Positions 1 through 7,933 are shown, counted from the stretch's first letter. The stretch: DNA of 36,714 bases from Thermoplasmata archaeon (GCA_021828195.1 JAKASQ010000007.1:1-36714); one strand, 5' to 3'. Notes: generated from the sequence alone by a model not told the origin. Program-made: numbers and translations.

Positions 1-106
1 AGGAAACTGCACGTCGTCCGCCTCGGGTGAGGGGGCGGAGCGGCGAGAGCGAACCCGGAAAGAGGGCCGATCGGCAGCAGGCGGCTGCCTCACTCATGCG
101 AAGAGA

Positions 107-127
107 GTAAGGCTACAGGCTCCTAGT
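107..127. repeat. Left copy of a window-spanning inverted repeat
   Basis: The 16 bases at 112-127 (GCTACAGGCTCCTAGT) are the exact reverse complement of 36589-36604. Extending to 107-127 against 36589-36609 gives 20 of 21 matches, starting GTAA on each outward end. Bases 1-175 hold no gene that I can support, so this repeat is the only structure seen there. Its role is unknown. Confidence 0.5.
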
Positions 128-175
128 GCGCGCTGGGAAGTGCGGTCACGGGGGCGACCATCCGTGCCGCGGTCG

Positions 176-928
176 TCATCGGTCCGCCGATGCATCCCGG
201 ATCCAGAAGCGGCAGACCGGATCGCCCGCCGCGACCCGGTGAGAGACCTCGATGCGCGCGTGCAGCAACGACTCGAACATTCGACGCTCGGCGTCGCAGG
301 CTTCGGGATACTCCTGCGCGACGGTGAGGATCGGACAGTTGTGCTCGCGCATCTCGATCGCATCCCGACGTCGCGCGCCGAGCTCGGCCATGTAGCCGCC
401 TTCGGTGCGGATCCGAGCGAGTTCGGAGACGCGCGCCCGCAGATCTCCGGACGCGAGGCGCGCACGGTTCAGGTCGGCCACCTCGCGCTCCTGCAGGAGC
501 TCTACGACCGCCGGGCGGCCGAGCCGTCGCTCGATGAAGGCGAGCGCGCAGCGCGACATCTCTCCGTAGCCCTGCGGGAAGAGTCCGTCGGAACCTTCCG
601 CGAGCCGAAAGCCGACGGCCGGTCGGCCGACCGAGCCGCGCCGATAGCTACGCTCGATCCAGCGCTCGGTCTCGAGTTCCCGCAGGTGGCCGAGCGCGGC
701 GGCCTTCGAGACATCCGATGCGCGCGCGATCTCTGCGAGCGATGCGTCCGGCGTGCGCTTGAGGTAGAGGACGATCTCTCGTTTCGCCGAGGAGAATCCG
801 CGAGCTTCTCGGACCGGCGCGGGAGCCGACGTGGAGGAAGCATCGGCCCGATCGTTTGTACGCCGTTTTATTAACAAAACAAACGAACGCGCAGCCCGCG
901 CGCAAGGGTTTGAACGACCCCCTCGCAC
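176..928 (-). CDS. SufR/ArsR-like HTH regulator with C-terminal Cys cluster motif
   Basis: Predicted DNA-binding regulator of the COG2345/SufR type. A winged helix-turn-helix lies at about residues 45-95 (AKREIVLYLKRTPDASLAEI onward, with ASDVSKAAALGHLRELE as the recognition region). The C-terminal half carries Cys residues spaced like the SufR [Fe-S] motif: C-x12-C after REHN and a third Cys near the end in GDPVCRFW. SufR proteins sense Fe-S status and repress suf genes; that role here is inference, and no suf genes are in view. The start is uncertain. GTG at 928 overlaps an inverted repeat; TTG at 877 is the only other in-frame start before the HTH. A TATA-like box on this strand at about 993-1000 would serve the GTG start. 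An AT-rich symmetrical block at 853-885 inside the N-terminal coding region could be an operator. Confidence 0.8.
   Translation of the reverse strand: MRGGRSNPCARAARSFVLLIKRRTNDRADASSTSAPAPVREARGFSSAKREIVLYLKRTPDASLAEIARASDVSKAAALGHLRELETERWIERSYRRGSVGRPAVGFRLAEGSDGLFPQGYGEMSRCALAFIERRLGRPAVVELLQEREVADLNRARLASGDLRARVSELARIRTEGGYMAELGARRRDAIEMREHNCPILTVAQEYPEACDAERRMFESLLHARIEVSHRVAAGDPVCRFWIRDASADR
853..885. promoter_or_regulatory. AT-rich nested inverted repeat in the N-terminal region of the SufR-like gene
   Basis: Outer arms CGTTTG (853-858) and CAAACG (880-885) enclose inner arms GTTTT (865-869) and AAAAC (876-880). It is the only strongly AT-rich patch nearby and reads GTTAATAAAA on the minus strand, which also resembles a TATA box. 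If it is the promoter, the regulator would have no start codon ahead of its HTH, so an operator or alternative transcript start is possible. Confidence 0.4.
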
Positions 929-977
929 GCTCGAGACGCGGTGCCGTCTCCTGGGAGCGATGTTGAGGGGGTCGTTC
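912..977. repeat. 13-bp perfect inverted repeat with a nested hairpin
   Basis: GAACGACCCCCTC at 912-924 is the exact reverse complement of 965-977. Inside the 40-base spacer a second perfect 6-bp inverted repeat pairs GAGACG (933-938) with CGTCTC (945-950). The structure lies between two minus-strand regulator genes, abutting the GTG at 926-928. It could be an operator, a 5' leader hairpin or a terminator of the upstream HxlR gene. Confidence 0.55.
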
Positions 978-1066
978 GGGGTGGTTGCACTACCTATAGG
1001 GGGTCCCGGGGTATTTCAAGCGGGAACGGAGGGGGGGCGCAACGCTTCCCCGAGAGACCGTTTCGA

Positions 1067-1567
1067 CTATCGGGTCCGGTGGCCCTCGGTGTCGGCGAGC
1101 ACGATCCGCGGGAGCTCTCCCTGGATCGCGGGTGTCCGACGTGGATTCGTTCCCGGCCGGGTCGCCGGGGTCGCACGAGGCACGAGCCAGCGTTCTCCCC
1201 ACGCCCGCAGTTCGCGAGCTACCGGGGCCAAGCCCATTCCCATCTCCGTCAGGGAATACGTCACCGAGAACGGTCGCGTGCTGATCACATGGCGCTGTAC
1301 GACGCCTTGGTTCTCGAGGTACTTCAGGGTCGCGCTGAGGGTCTTCGCGTTGAGGCGGGCATTGGACTTGAGGATCTCGCTGAACCGCTGAGGCCCCTCG
1401 AGCAAGCGGTGGATGATCGCGAGGCGCCACTCGGTCCCGATCACACCGACCGAAGCCAGCACTGGGCACAGATGGCGCCCCTGCATCGCCGCGGAGTCGC
1501 AGGAGGCGTCGGCCGGAGCTTCAGAGCGCGTGGTTCGACGGGAACGATCGGCTTGCATGGAGGTCAC
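1067..1567 (-). CDS. HxlR-family transcriptional regulator
   Basis: The protein has a Cys-Pro-Val near residue 34 followed by the family pattern IGTEWRLAIIHRLLEGPQRF, then a winged HTH (LNAKTLSATLKYLENQGVV) and the wing/SLTEMG end of the domain at about residue 112. HxlR/MarR-like proteins respond to aldehydes, thiols or redox cues; the ligand here is unknown. The C-terminal ~45 residues after the domain are Arg/Pro-rich and have no recognised fold. A TATA-like AACTATAAG sits at 1592-1600 on the minus strand, 29 bp ahead of the GTG at 1567 and 38 bp ahead of an ATG at 1558, so a leaderless transcript starting at one of these is likely. The usual core of the family starts near Met28 (1486), so a shorter product cannot be ruled out. 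Confidence 0.85.
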   Translation of the reverse strand: MTSMQADRSRRTTRSEAPADASCDSAAMQGRHLCPVLASVGVIGTEWRLAIIHRLLEGPQRFSEILKSNARLNAKTLSATLKYLENQGVVQRHVISTRPFSVTYSLTEMGMGLAPVARELRAWGERWLVPRATPATRPGTNPRRTPAIQGELPRIVLADTEGHRTR

Positions 1568-1591
1568 TAGAACACCGAGCGCCGGACCGCT

Positions 1592-1600
1592 CTTATAGTT
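1592..1600 (-). promoter_or_regulatory. TATA-like box of the HxlR gene
   Basis: AACTATAAG on the minus strand, centred about 29 bp before the GTG start at 1567, as expected for an archaeal leaderless promoter. Confidence 0.55.
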
Positions 1601-1718
1601 ACCGTATGGAATTAGCTGGCCTCAGGTAATCGAGTGGACGAACGGCACCCATGGGCACCGTCTACCGGCCGACCGCTCCCGCGCGTACGTTTTCTCCGCG
1701 CGCTCCCCTCCGAAGGAG

Positions 1719-2300
1719 ATGATGCCCAAGCGGAGGGAGATCGAGCTCTCCGTCGAGCGGCCGCTGGGTCCCCCCGCCGATGGGACCGTGCGGCTCAGCG
1801 TGCGCTTCGAGGTCGACCCGCAAGAGACCACCACCGATCCCGAGGACCTGGCGACCGCGCTCGCCCATCTTCGAGAGGAGCTCTCCGAACTCGTAGGCTC
1901 CCCGGCCGCGGCGACCCACGAGGACCGCGATCTGGCCGAGCTTGTCGAGACGTATCGTCCCCGACAACCGGAGCTCCTCGAGCTCCTGCGTGGAGAGGGC
2001 GACCTCTCGCCTCGAGAGTATGAGCTACTGAAGGCGCACCTCGCAACGGCGCCTCCGAGACCTGCGGCCGCTCCGGCCGCCAGCTCGCGACCGGCGGGCC
2101 CGGCAATCCCCGCGACCCCCGTGGGACCCGCGACGCCACGGGAGGTACCCGATCTCTTGCGGGAGTACCATATCGAGTCGTTGCGGCAGGCCGGAGCCGT
2201 GCGGGCCCGGCGCCAGATCTCCTTCGAGGAGTACATGGCCCTCAAGCGCCACTTCGAAGAGGTGGCGGCCGTTCCGCCGGAGCCGGGGCCGGCGACCTAG
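1719..2300 (+). CDS. Hypothetical protein with two SHOCT-like motifs
   Basis: I do not recognise this 193-residue protein as a whole. Two similar short segments, LSPREYELLKAHL (about residues 97-109) and ISFEEYMALKRHF (about 167-179), resemble the SHOCT motif (short helical oligomerisation segment with a polar-E-Y/F-x-x-L-K pattern). They are separated by an Ala/Pro-rich linker (about 110-142). The N-terminal third is acidic and partly helical. Two ATG codons are adjacent at 1719 and 1722, with a purine-rich GAAGGAG just upstream but very close. The gene is convergent with the MFS transporter and their last 4 bases overlap. SHOCT segments usually mediate oligomerisation; function is otherwise unknown. 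Confidence 0.65.
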   Translation: MMPKRREIELSVERPLGPPADGTVRLSVRFEVDPQETTTDPEDLATALAHLREELSELVGSPAAATHEDRDLAELVETYRPRQPELLELLRGEGDLSPREYELLKAHLATAPPRPAAAPAASSRPAGPAIPATPVGPATPREVPDLLREYHIESLRQAGAVRARRQISFEEYMALKRHFEEVAAVPPEPGPAT

Positions 2301-3547
2301 AATCGCAAGCGTCGGATCACGGGCAGCGCCAGCAACCCGGCGGCCCCGACGAGGACCATGAACACGCCGATCGTCGCGCCGACCCACACGAGGGGCACCG
2401 CCGCGATCAGGAACCCTATCACGATCGCTCCTACCGCGCGCGAGCTTCCGCGGAAGACGTAGGAGTTGGTGATGGTCCGCGCGACGAGCTCGCGCGGAGC
2501 CGTCGCTTGAAGGTAGACCAGCCAGGTGGCGAAGAAGATCCCGTCGATCGCGCCCACGGCGAACCAGCCGAACGCGCTTGCGAGCAACTGCGGCGCGGCA
2601 TAGATCGCGCCGACGAGCAAGAGGCCCTCGGCCACCGGCCCGATCCCCAGCACGATCCCGAGCCACCGACGAGGGTTCGTCTGCCCCAACGCGAGGACCC
2701 CGAGCCCGCCTCCGATCGCGAAGGCGGTGAACATCACACCGTAGGCCGCGGCCGGCACCGCGAACCGCTCGCTCGCCAGGACGGGCAAGAGGATCGCCGG
2801 CGCCGCCGTGAAGAACGACTGGAAGGCGGAGTACACCGAGAGTTGGAGGAGCGTGCGATGGGGCCCCCCGAACAGGTATCGCCACCCGGCCCGGAACTCG
2901 GTCCCCACCGAACGGATCGCACGGACGACGCGCGGGACGTTCACACCGAGCGCCGAGATCCCGGCCGCGACGTTGAGGGCGGCGTACAGGAACGCCGCGT
3001 AGGATGGGCCGACGAGGAGGAGCAGGGCCGACCCAGCCGCGTACCCCGCGATCTGGCCGCCGCCGGCCCCGGCGTTCATGACCCCGCTCGCACGGAAGAG
3101 CGTCGGGGCGTCGACCAGCTCGGGAGGCACGGCGTTGGAGGCCGTCCAGGTGAAGTCCCAAACGCTCGAGATGAGCACGACAAGCCCCAGGAGGAGCGGG
3201 ATCGTCAGGACCCCAGCTTCGGCGGCGAACCCGAGGGTCGCCGCTCCAGCCGCCTGCAGCGGGTAGCCGACGATGAGCACGAGCCGGAGATTGTGGACGC
3301 GGTCGATGTACGGGCCGACGAGGAAGGCGAGGGCGTAGACCCCAAACTCGATACCGACGACGGCTCCGACGACCGTGACCTGGTGGGTGGTCGTGTAGGC
3401 GAGCCACGGGATCGCGACCGCGTATACGGCATATCCCGCATCGCCGAAGACGTAGGAGAGGAAGAACGCGAGGAAGCTCCGATCGGCGAACAGGCGACCG
3501 TACGAGGTCGGCGGACCGCGGGAGACCGCCGAGGTCTCTTCCGTCAT
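2297..3547 (-). CDS. MFS transporter
   Basis: The 416-residue protein is strongly hydrophobic, with about 12 predicted membrane segments, the usual MFS length. A motif-A-like loop between TM2 and TM3 reads GPYIDRVHNLRLV (about residues 78-90), and an equivalent Gln/Arg-rich loop (LALGQTNPRRWLG) opens the second half. The overall style resembles MFS_3/enterobactin-exporter-like efflux carriers. The substrate cannot be read from the sequence. It follows the glycerate-kinase-like gene by 8 bases on the same strand, so the two are probably cotranscribed. Its 3' end overlaps the convergent gene by 4 bases. Confidence 0.87.
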   Translation of the reverse strand: MTEETSAVSRGPPTSYGRLFADRSFLAFFLSYVFGDAGYAVYAVAIPWLAYTTTHQVTVVGAVVGIEFGVYALAFLVGPYIDRVHNLRLVLIVGYPLQAAGAATLGFAAEAGVLTIPLLLGLVVLISSVWDFTWTASNAVPPELVDAPTLFRASGVMNAGAGGGQIAGYAAGSALLLLVGPSYAAFLYAALNVAAGISALGVNVPRVVRAIRSVGTEFRAGWRYLFGGPHRTLLQLSVYSAFQSFFTAAPAILLPVLASERFAVPAAAYGVMFTAFAIGGGLGVLALGQTNPRRWLGIVLGIGPVAEGLLLVGAIYAAPQLLASAFGWFAVGAIDGIFFATWLVYLQATAPRELVARTITNSYVFRGSSRAVGAIVIGFLIAAVPLVWVGATIGVFMVLVGAAGLLALPVIRRLRF

Positions 3548-3555
3548 CTCAAGCT

Positions 3556-4878
3556 CTAGGTCGTCGATGGCTTACCGAGAAGTGCGATCGCGAGACAGCC
3601 GACGTCCGTGACCCCGGACTGCATGGGGATCGCTCGGGCGCGCCCGACGGGGACCTTGGCCTGCGGATCGGTGGGCCGTCCGACCACGGCTCCGGGCGGA
3701 TACTCCTCGTCCCCGATGGTCCCGGCCGTCCGCAGGAGAGCGATGCTCATCTCCGGTCGCCGCATCCTCTCCTGCGCTCGGTGGAGAAAACGAGCGAGAG
3801 CCGGGCCCTCGTCAGCCCCTTCGGGAAGCCCGAGCGTCGTCATCGCGAACGCGCCGATCCCCTGGCTGTGATCGAGTTCGAGATCGGCCTCCCGCGCGAC
3901 GATGGCCTCGAACCGCTCGAGGAACCGGTCGGCGGCGAGCTCGGGAGGGCCCTCGATCTGAAGCATCGCGAGACGGCTGCGCCACTTCTTGTCGAAGATG
4001 ACGTCCCCGGCAGCGCGGAGGGCATCGTTCGGTCCCGCGACGCGCACGGGGCGATGTCGCGGAGGCTCCCCGGACCGCGCCGAGCCGCCTCCGGGTGCGA
4101 GCTCCGTGATCACGGCCGACGGCAGGGCGCTCTGCAGGTCGAGGCGCTGGAGTACCGAGCGCGCCTCCTCGCGTTCGCGCGGAGCGATGGGATGGACCGG
4201 TCCGCCTCCGAGCAGCGTGGCGCCATCCCCGTGATCGACGATGAACGTCGCGATGTCGGCCTTCTGGACCGCCGCCCCGAGGCGGCCTCCGACGGGACCC
4301 CGGGCGAGGACCCGCGCCAGCAGACCGACCTCTCGCCCGCTGGCTCCTCGCTCGTGCGCGTTCGTCAGAAATCGGCCGAACTCTTCGGCGGACATGCCCG
4401 GAGGTGGGAGCGCGAGCGCCGCGATCGTCCCGGGCGAGAGGAGCAAGAGGAGCAACCGATGCTCGCCCAGGCTCTCGGCGACTTCGAGCGCTCCACGGGC
4501 TGCTTCCTCGGCGCGGGGCATGCCCGGGCCTCCGAGGGGAAGAGAGATGTGCAGGAACGGAACTTCGGGAGGGATGGGGGTGGGACCGACGGTGAAACCC
4601 ATCGTGAGGCGATCGTGGAGGGAATCGAGCGCTGCGATCGCCATCGATCCGGCCGCCGAGCCGCAGGCGATGAACGCGATGTCCCGGTAGTACCCGAGGG
4701 GGACGAACCGGTTCCCTACCCGCATCGTGTCCCCTTCGATCTGGAGAGCGTCGCGCACGCCGTGGTAGGCGTCGGCCGCTTTCACCGCGGCTTCGTAGGC
4801 GAGTGCGGGCAACGGATCGGGGCCTTTGGGCAGCGGGATCCCATGCGGGAACGGGTCCCAGGGGAACTGACCGATCAC
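3556..4878 (-). CDS. Degenerate MOFRL/DUF4147 glycerate-2-kinase homologue
   Basis: Length (440 aa) and order of segments match the two-domain glycerate 2-kinase family (DUF4147 plus MOFRL). Early segments such as YHGVRDALQIEGDTMRVGNR fit well. Several family hallmark residues are missing. The lysine of the GxGKAA segment is Ser (ACGSAAGSMA, about 71-80). The SGGGSAL loop has become SPGTIAAL (about 148-155). The VRKHLS..KGG helix has lost Arg and Lys (VLARGPVGGRL, about 190-200). The C-terminal TDGxDG loop is replaced by TAGTIGDEE. Kinase activity as in the archaeal Entner-Doudoroff branch is therefore doubtful; a binding or altered catalytic role is possible. GTG at 4878 is 26 bp from a TATA-like box, suggesting leaderless transcription with the MFS gene downstream. 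Confidence 0.75.
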   Translation of the reverse strand: MIGQFPWDPFPHGIPLPKGPDPLPALAYEAAVKAADAYHGVRDALQIEGDTMRVGNRFVPLGYYRDIAFIACGSAAGSMAIAALDSLHDRLTMGFTVGPTPIPPEVPFLHISLPLGGPGMPRAEEAARGALEVAESLGEHRLLLLLLSPGTIAALALPPPGMSAEEFGRFLTNAHERGASGREVGLLARVLARGPVGGRLGAAVQKADIATFIVDHGDGATLLGGGPVHPIAPREREEARSVLQRLDLQSALPSAVITELAPGGGSARSGEPPRHRPVRVAGPNDALRAAGDVIFDKKWRSRLAMLQIEGPPELAADRFLERFEAIVAREADLELDHSQGIGAFAMTTLGLPEGADEGPALARFLHRAQERMRRPEMSIALLRTAGTIGDEEYPPGAVVGRPTDPQAKVPVGRARAIPMQSGVTDVGCLAIALLGKPSTT

Positions 4879-4897
4879 ACCCGCGCGATGAGGTTCT

Positions 4898-4909
4898 GAC
4901 TAAAAGGGT
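4898..4909 (-). promoter_or_regulatory. TATA-like box of the glycerate-kinase-like/MFS operon
   Basis: The minus strand reads CCCTTTTAGTC, centred about 26 bp upstream of the GTG at 4878. Both bordering genes are GC-rich, so the patch stands out. Confidence 0.5.
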
Positions 4910-4965
4910 CTCGACCCCGACGCGGAGGGGAGCGAGGGACCCTTCGATGGCCGGAGAAGGCCGGT

Positions 4966-6135
4966 CTAGCCGAGCTGGAGCCGTTCGGTGGGGAGCGCGC
5001 GGCCCGGTTCAGAGAAGCGCTGGGGGCCGAAGAGGTGGGGATCGAGATCGGAGGGTTCTCCCAGGACGGCGCGGGCGACGCGCTGGGCCGAGGCCGGGGC
5101 GAGCATGAACCCGTGCCCCCCGAACCCGTTCGCGTGCACGAATCCGGGAAGGCGCGCATCCGTGCCGATCACGGGGAACCCATCCGGAGTATCGTCGTAG
5201 TATCCCGACCATGCGCGGAGGACTCGGAGCGATCGAAACTGCGGGAAGAGTCCGACGAGGCCTCGGGACATCCGCGCGAGGAAGTCAAGCGAGCTCCCCA
5301 TCCCGAGTCGGGTCGCTAGGGTGGTGGAGGGCGCGATACCTCCGACAACCTCCCCGCGCATCGTTTGGCTGAAGTACAGCCCGTCCGAGACCCGAACGAC
5401 CATGGGGTCTAAGAACGGCTTCAACGGTTCGGTAGCGAGGATCTCGTGCCGTGTGGCCACGTTGGGGACATCGAGGCCCGCGCGACGTGAGAGCTCCCCG
5501 GACCAGCCGCCGGCGGCGTTGACGCAGTGCTCGGTCGCGATGCGACCGAGGGACGTCTCCACGGCGGCCACACGCCCCCCGGGAGCGTGGATTCCCGTGA
5601 CTTCGGCCCCCAGGAGGACCTCGACGCCGAGAGCGCGGACGGCCTCGTACAGACCCCACAGCGCCGGGAATGGGTACAGAATCCCGTCCGTGCGCAGGTA
5701 CGTCCCGCCAATGATCGCATCGGGACGGATACCGGGCACCAGCCGGAGCACCTCCGCGGCGTCGATGACCCGGGAGACGAGCCCTTCGCCGCGCACGACG
5801 GCGTTGACCCGGCGAAGGCGGGCGAGTTGGCCCTCATCCTCGGCCACGAAGACGTAGCCCGATTGCCGGAACCAGATGTTGTAGCCGAACTCCCGCCCGA
5901 ACCGGCGGTATGCGGCGACCGATTCGCGCGCGAGCCGGATCGTGGCCGGGGTCTCCCATTGCTGGCGGACACCGCCGCCGTTTCTTCCGGATGCCCCGCC
6001 CGACAGGAACCCTCGATCCAGCACGAGGATCGGTCCGGCGCCGGCGTGGGCCAGATGGTACGCGGTGTAGAGCCCGATGATCCCGGCCCCAACGACGACC
6101 GTGTGGTAGGAGGATCGGGCCGGGGAGGCGATCAC
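4966..6135 (-). CDS. DAO-family FAD oxidoreductase, beta subunit of a hydroxyproline/amino-acid dehydrogenase complex
   Basis: FAD-dependent amine/imino-acid oxidoreductase of the D-amino-acid oxidase/sarcosine oxidase beta fold. The Rossmann dinucleotide motif VVVGAGIIGLYTAYHL sits at residues 13-28. The FAD-anchoring stretch GGASGRNGGGVRQQW follows, and the family's C-terminal W-x-G-x-x-x-x-T-P-D and HANGFGGHGFMLAP segments are intact. Length (389 aa) is typical. It overlaps the stop of the SoxA-like gene (GTGA) with an AAGGAGG sequence 5 bases before the GTG, so translation is coupled and the two proteins likely form one complex. Such pairs occur as cis-4-hydroxy-D-proline dehydrogenase (LhpB/LhpE), proline dehydrogenase, octopine dehydrogenase or HCN synthase. 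The epimerase elsewhere in the window favours hydroxyproline, by inference. Confidence 0.87.
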   Translation of the reverse strand: MIASPARSSYHTVVVGAGIIGLYTAYHLAHAGAGPILVLDRGFLSGGASGRNGGGVRQQWETPATIRLARESVAAYRRFGREFGYNIWFRQSGYVFVAEDEGQLARLRRVNAVVRGEGLVSRVIDAAEVLRLVPGIRPDAIIGGTYLRTDGILYPFPALWGLYEAVRALGVEVLLGAEVTGIHAPGGRVAAVETSLGRIATEHCVNAAGGWSGELSRRAGLDVPNVATRHEILATEPLKPFLDPMVVRVSDGLYFSQTMRGEVVGGIAPSTTLATRLGMGSSLDFLARMSRGLVGLFPQFRSLRVLRAWSGYYDDTPDGFPVIGTDARLPGFVHANGFGGHGFMLAPASAQRVARAVLGEPSDLDPHLFGPQRFSEPGRALPTERLQLG

Positions 6136-7784
6136 GACGCCTCCTTCTCATCCGGGGAGTCGGCAAAGGACGCCAGCGCTCCCAAAGATGTCGGCAGGAC
6201 CGGAGGGCGTTGAGTGATGTAGCCGACCTCGGACGGGCGGCGCTGTTCCAGGATGGAGAGAAGGAGGATGGCGTCGGGGAGGCAATACCGGCCCTGGCAG
6301 AGACCGGTGCCGAGGCCCGTGTAGCGCTTGATCACCTCGATCCCGCGATACCCACGCCGCTCGGCGTCCTCCACTTCGTGGAGGAGGACGTCCTCGCATG
6401 GACATGCGATCCACTTTCCGGAGCCCCGGGGTTGGCGAAGAAGCTCCCGGTAGTATCCTTCGAGCTCCCCAGGTAGATCCAGGGAATGAGGATTGGAGGA
6501 GGACGGCGCGGAGGAGTTCCGCTGCCCGATCGACGTCGCGGTGAGTTGAGCGCACCTGACCGCAGCCGCGGGGTCGGACACCCCGGCGGCCTCGCCTACA
6601 GCATAGAGGCCGGGCACGGTCGTCTGCCCGGTTTCCGAGACGATCGGGAAGTAAGCCGCGGCACGGGAGCGCCACTGCATCAGGGCCCCGGCCTGGAAGA
6701 ACAGCTGTGGGTGGGGCACACGCCGGTGGGCGAGTATGATCGCATCCGCGCCGAGCCGGAAGGAGGGCCCATCCGAGCGGGTCCGAAGTGTCAACCCTCG
6801 AACCCGACGTCGACCGACCGTAGAGAGAACTAGGCTCCGGGGGTAGAGGGGGACTCCCTGCTCCGAGGCGAGCCGGGTGAGATCGGGATTGACGTCTCCC
6901 GGAGCCGCGACGGCGGAGATCCGGCTGGGAAAGCGCGCGAGTACCTCCCGCGCGCGCTCGCCTCCACCGAAGACGACGGCGCGGTTGAACGGCGGAGGAC
7001 CGGGGGCCGAGAGAGCGAATGCCCCTTCCGCCGTGAGTACCCCGGGGCGATCGTTCCCCGAGAACAGCAGGGAGGCATCGTAGCCTCCCGTGGCGACGAT
7101 CACCGAGCGCGCGCGAACCTCCACGCCCTGGCCCGAGTCGTTGGTCGCGGCGAGGGCGAATGGCCTCGCCGCGGCCGGATCGGGAGGGGGGAGGAATACT
7201 GCCGTCGTGCGGCCGAGCATCTCGGCACCCGACATGGTCGACGCCCGGGCATCGCGATCGAGCACTGCAACGGACCCGACGCCCGAGCGCAAGAGGGCGT
7301 CGGCCGCGGCGCTCCCGCTGACCCCTCCGCCCACCACCGCGACCTCCACAATCCTACGGATCGAAGCCGGAGGAGGCTGCTGCGCTGCCTCGCTAGGGGG
7401 GTCGTCATACCCGCTTAGACGACGGACGACCCGTTGGTAGAGCGACGTGAACGCTGCGGGGCGCCGAAACCCTCGAAGGGTGTCGATGCCCCGCGGGAAC
7501 ACGACATCGACGATGCCGAGGAGATCGAAGGACGGAGAGGGCCAGGCGTTCGCCGTCGTCTTCATTCTCGGCAGGTCGAACCCCTCTTGACAGGCCCGGA
7601 CGTTGGTCCGCCCGTCCACGCGGACGAGGCAGTTCGTGCAATAGCCGACCCCGCAGAACGGGGCGCGGGGCCGGTGGTAGCGAATCGAGCGTTGCAGCAG
7701 AGGAAGCCGGCCCTTCCGCGGCGGCGATCCAACATGGGGAACGCGCGGCGGCTCGGGCGAGGAGGCCGAGGGCATGCCCGACAT
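6132..7784 (-). CDS. SoxA-like dehydrogenase alpha subunit with N-terminal [2Fe-2S] and C-terminal BFD-like domains
   Basis: Three parts are visible. (1) An N-terminal plant-type [2Fe-2S] segment with Cys44, Cys49, Cys52 and Cys65 (C-x4-C-x2-C-x12-C). (2) A pyridine-nucleotide-disulfide oxidoreductase core with GGGVSG at about 152-157 and a second NAD/FAD half ending in VPGLYAVGEAAG. (3) A C-terminal Cys-rich SoxA_A3/BFD-like domain with CPCEDV and GLCQGRYC. This is the architecture of heterotetrameric sarcosine oxidase alpha and LhpE/HcnB-type subunits, with the small ferredoxin (LhpF/HcnA) fused. It would pass electrons from the DAO subunit onward. I chose ATG 7784 because a TATA-like CTAAAATA lies 33 bp upstream; a GTG at 7886 would sit on the wrong side of that box. 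Substrate is inferred, not shown. Confidence 0.87.
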   Translation of the reverse strand: MSGMPSASSPEPPRVPHVGSPPRKGRLPLLQRSIRYHRPRAPFCGVGYCTNCLVRVDGRTNVRACQEGFDLPRMKTTANAWPSPSFDLLGIVDVVFPRGIDTLRGFRRPAAFTSLYQRVVRRLSGYDDPPSEAAQQPPPASIRRIVEVAVVGGGVSGSAAADALLRSGVGSVAVLDRDARASTMSGAEMLGRTTAVFLPPPDPAAARPFALAATNDSGQGVEVRARSVIVATGGYDASLLFSGNDRPGVLTAEGAFALSAPGPPPFNRAVVFGGGERAREVLARFPSRISAVAAPGDVNPDLTRLASEQGVPLYPRSLVLSTVGRRRVRGLTLRTRSDGPSFRLGADAIILAHRRVPHPQLFFQAGALMQWRSRAAAYFPIVSETGQTTVPGLYAVGEAAGVSDPAAAVRCAQLTATSIGQRNSSAPSSSNPHSLDLPGELEGYYRELLRQPRGSGKWIACPCEDVLLHEVEDAERRGYRGIEVIKRYTGLGTGLCQGRYCLPDAILLLSILEQRRPSEVGYITQRPPVLPTSLGALASFADSPDEKEAS

Positions 7785-7811
7785 GTGGAACGGGCTCGGA
7801 ACCCGCGCCCG

Positions 7812-7824
7812 GAGTATTTTAGGG
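7812..7824 (-). promoter_or_regulatory. TATA-like box of the SoxA/DAO operon
   Basis: The minus strand reads CCTAAAATACTCC, centred near 7817 and 33 bp ahead of ATG 7784. This decides the start of the SoxA-like gene. Confidence 0.55.
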
Positions 7825-7900
7825 TCCCGGCTCCGGACTCGGCCGCGGAGGGCGCCGAATGGTGCTTCCACGGGCGCGGACGACACCTGCCGGACGAGCC

Positions 7901-7910
7901 AACTATATAG
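7901..7910 (+). promoter_or_regulatory. TATA box of the PhoU gene
   Basis: AACTATATAG, a near-ideal archaeal TATA box, centred 28 bp upstream of the GTG at 7934, implying a leaderless mRNA. Confidence 0.65.
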
Positions 7911-7933
7911 ACTCCTGATACACCGAAGCTGCC

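Noticed and set aside
2025-3407. A 460-codon minus-strand open frame inside the MFS gene
   Set aside because: It is Arg/Gly/Pro-rich with no family features and overlaps a clear transporter in another frame; typical of high-GC shadow frames.
7785-7886. GTG 7886 as start of the SoxA-like gene
   Set aside because: A TATA-like box at 7812-7824 lies downstream of it and 33 bp before ATG 7784; the extra residues are Arg/Pro-rich and not part of the family.
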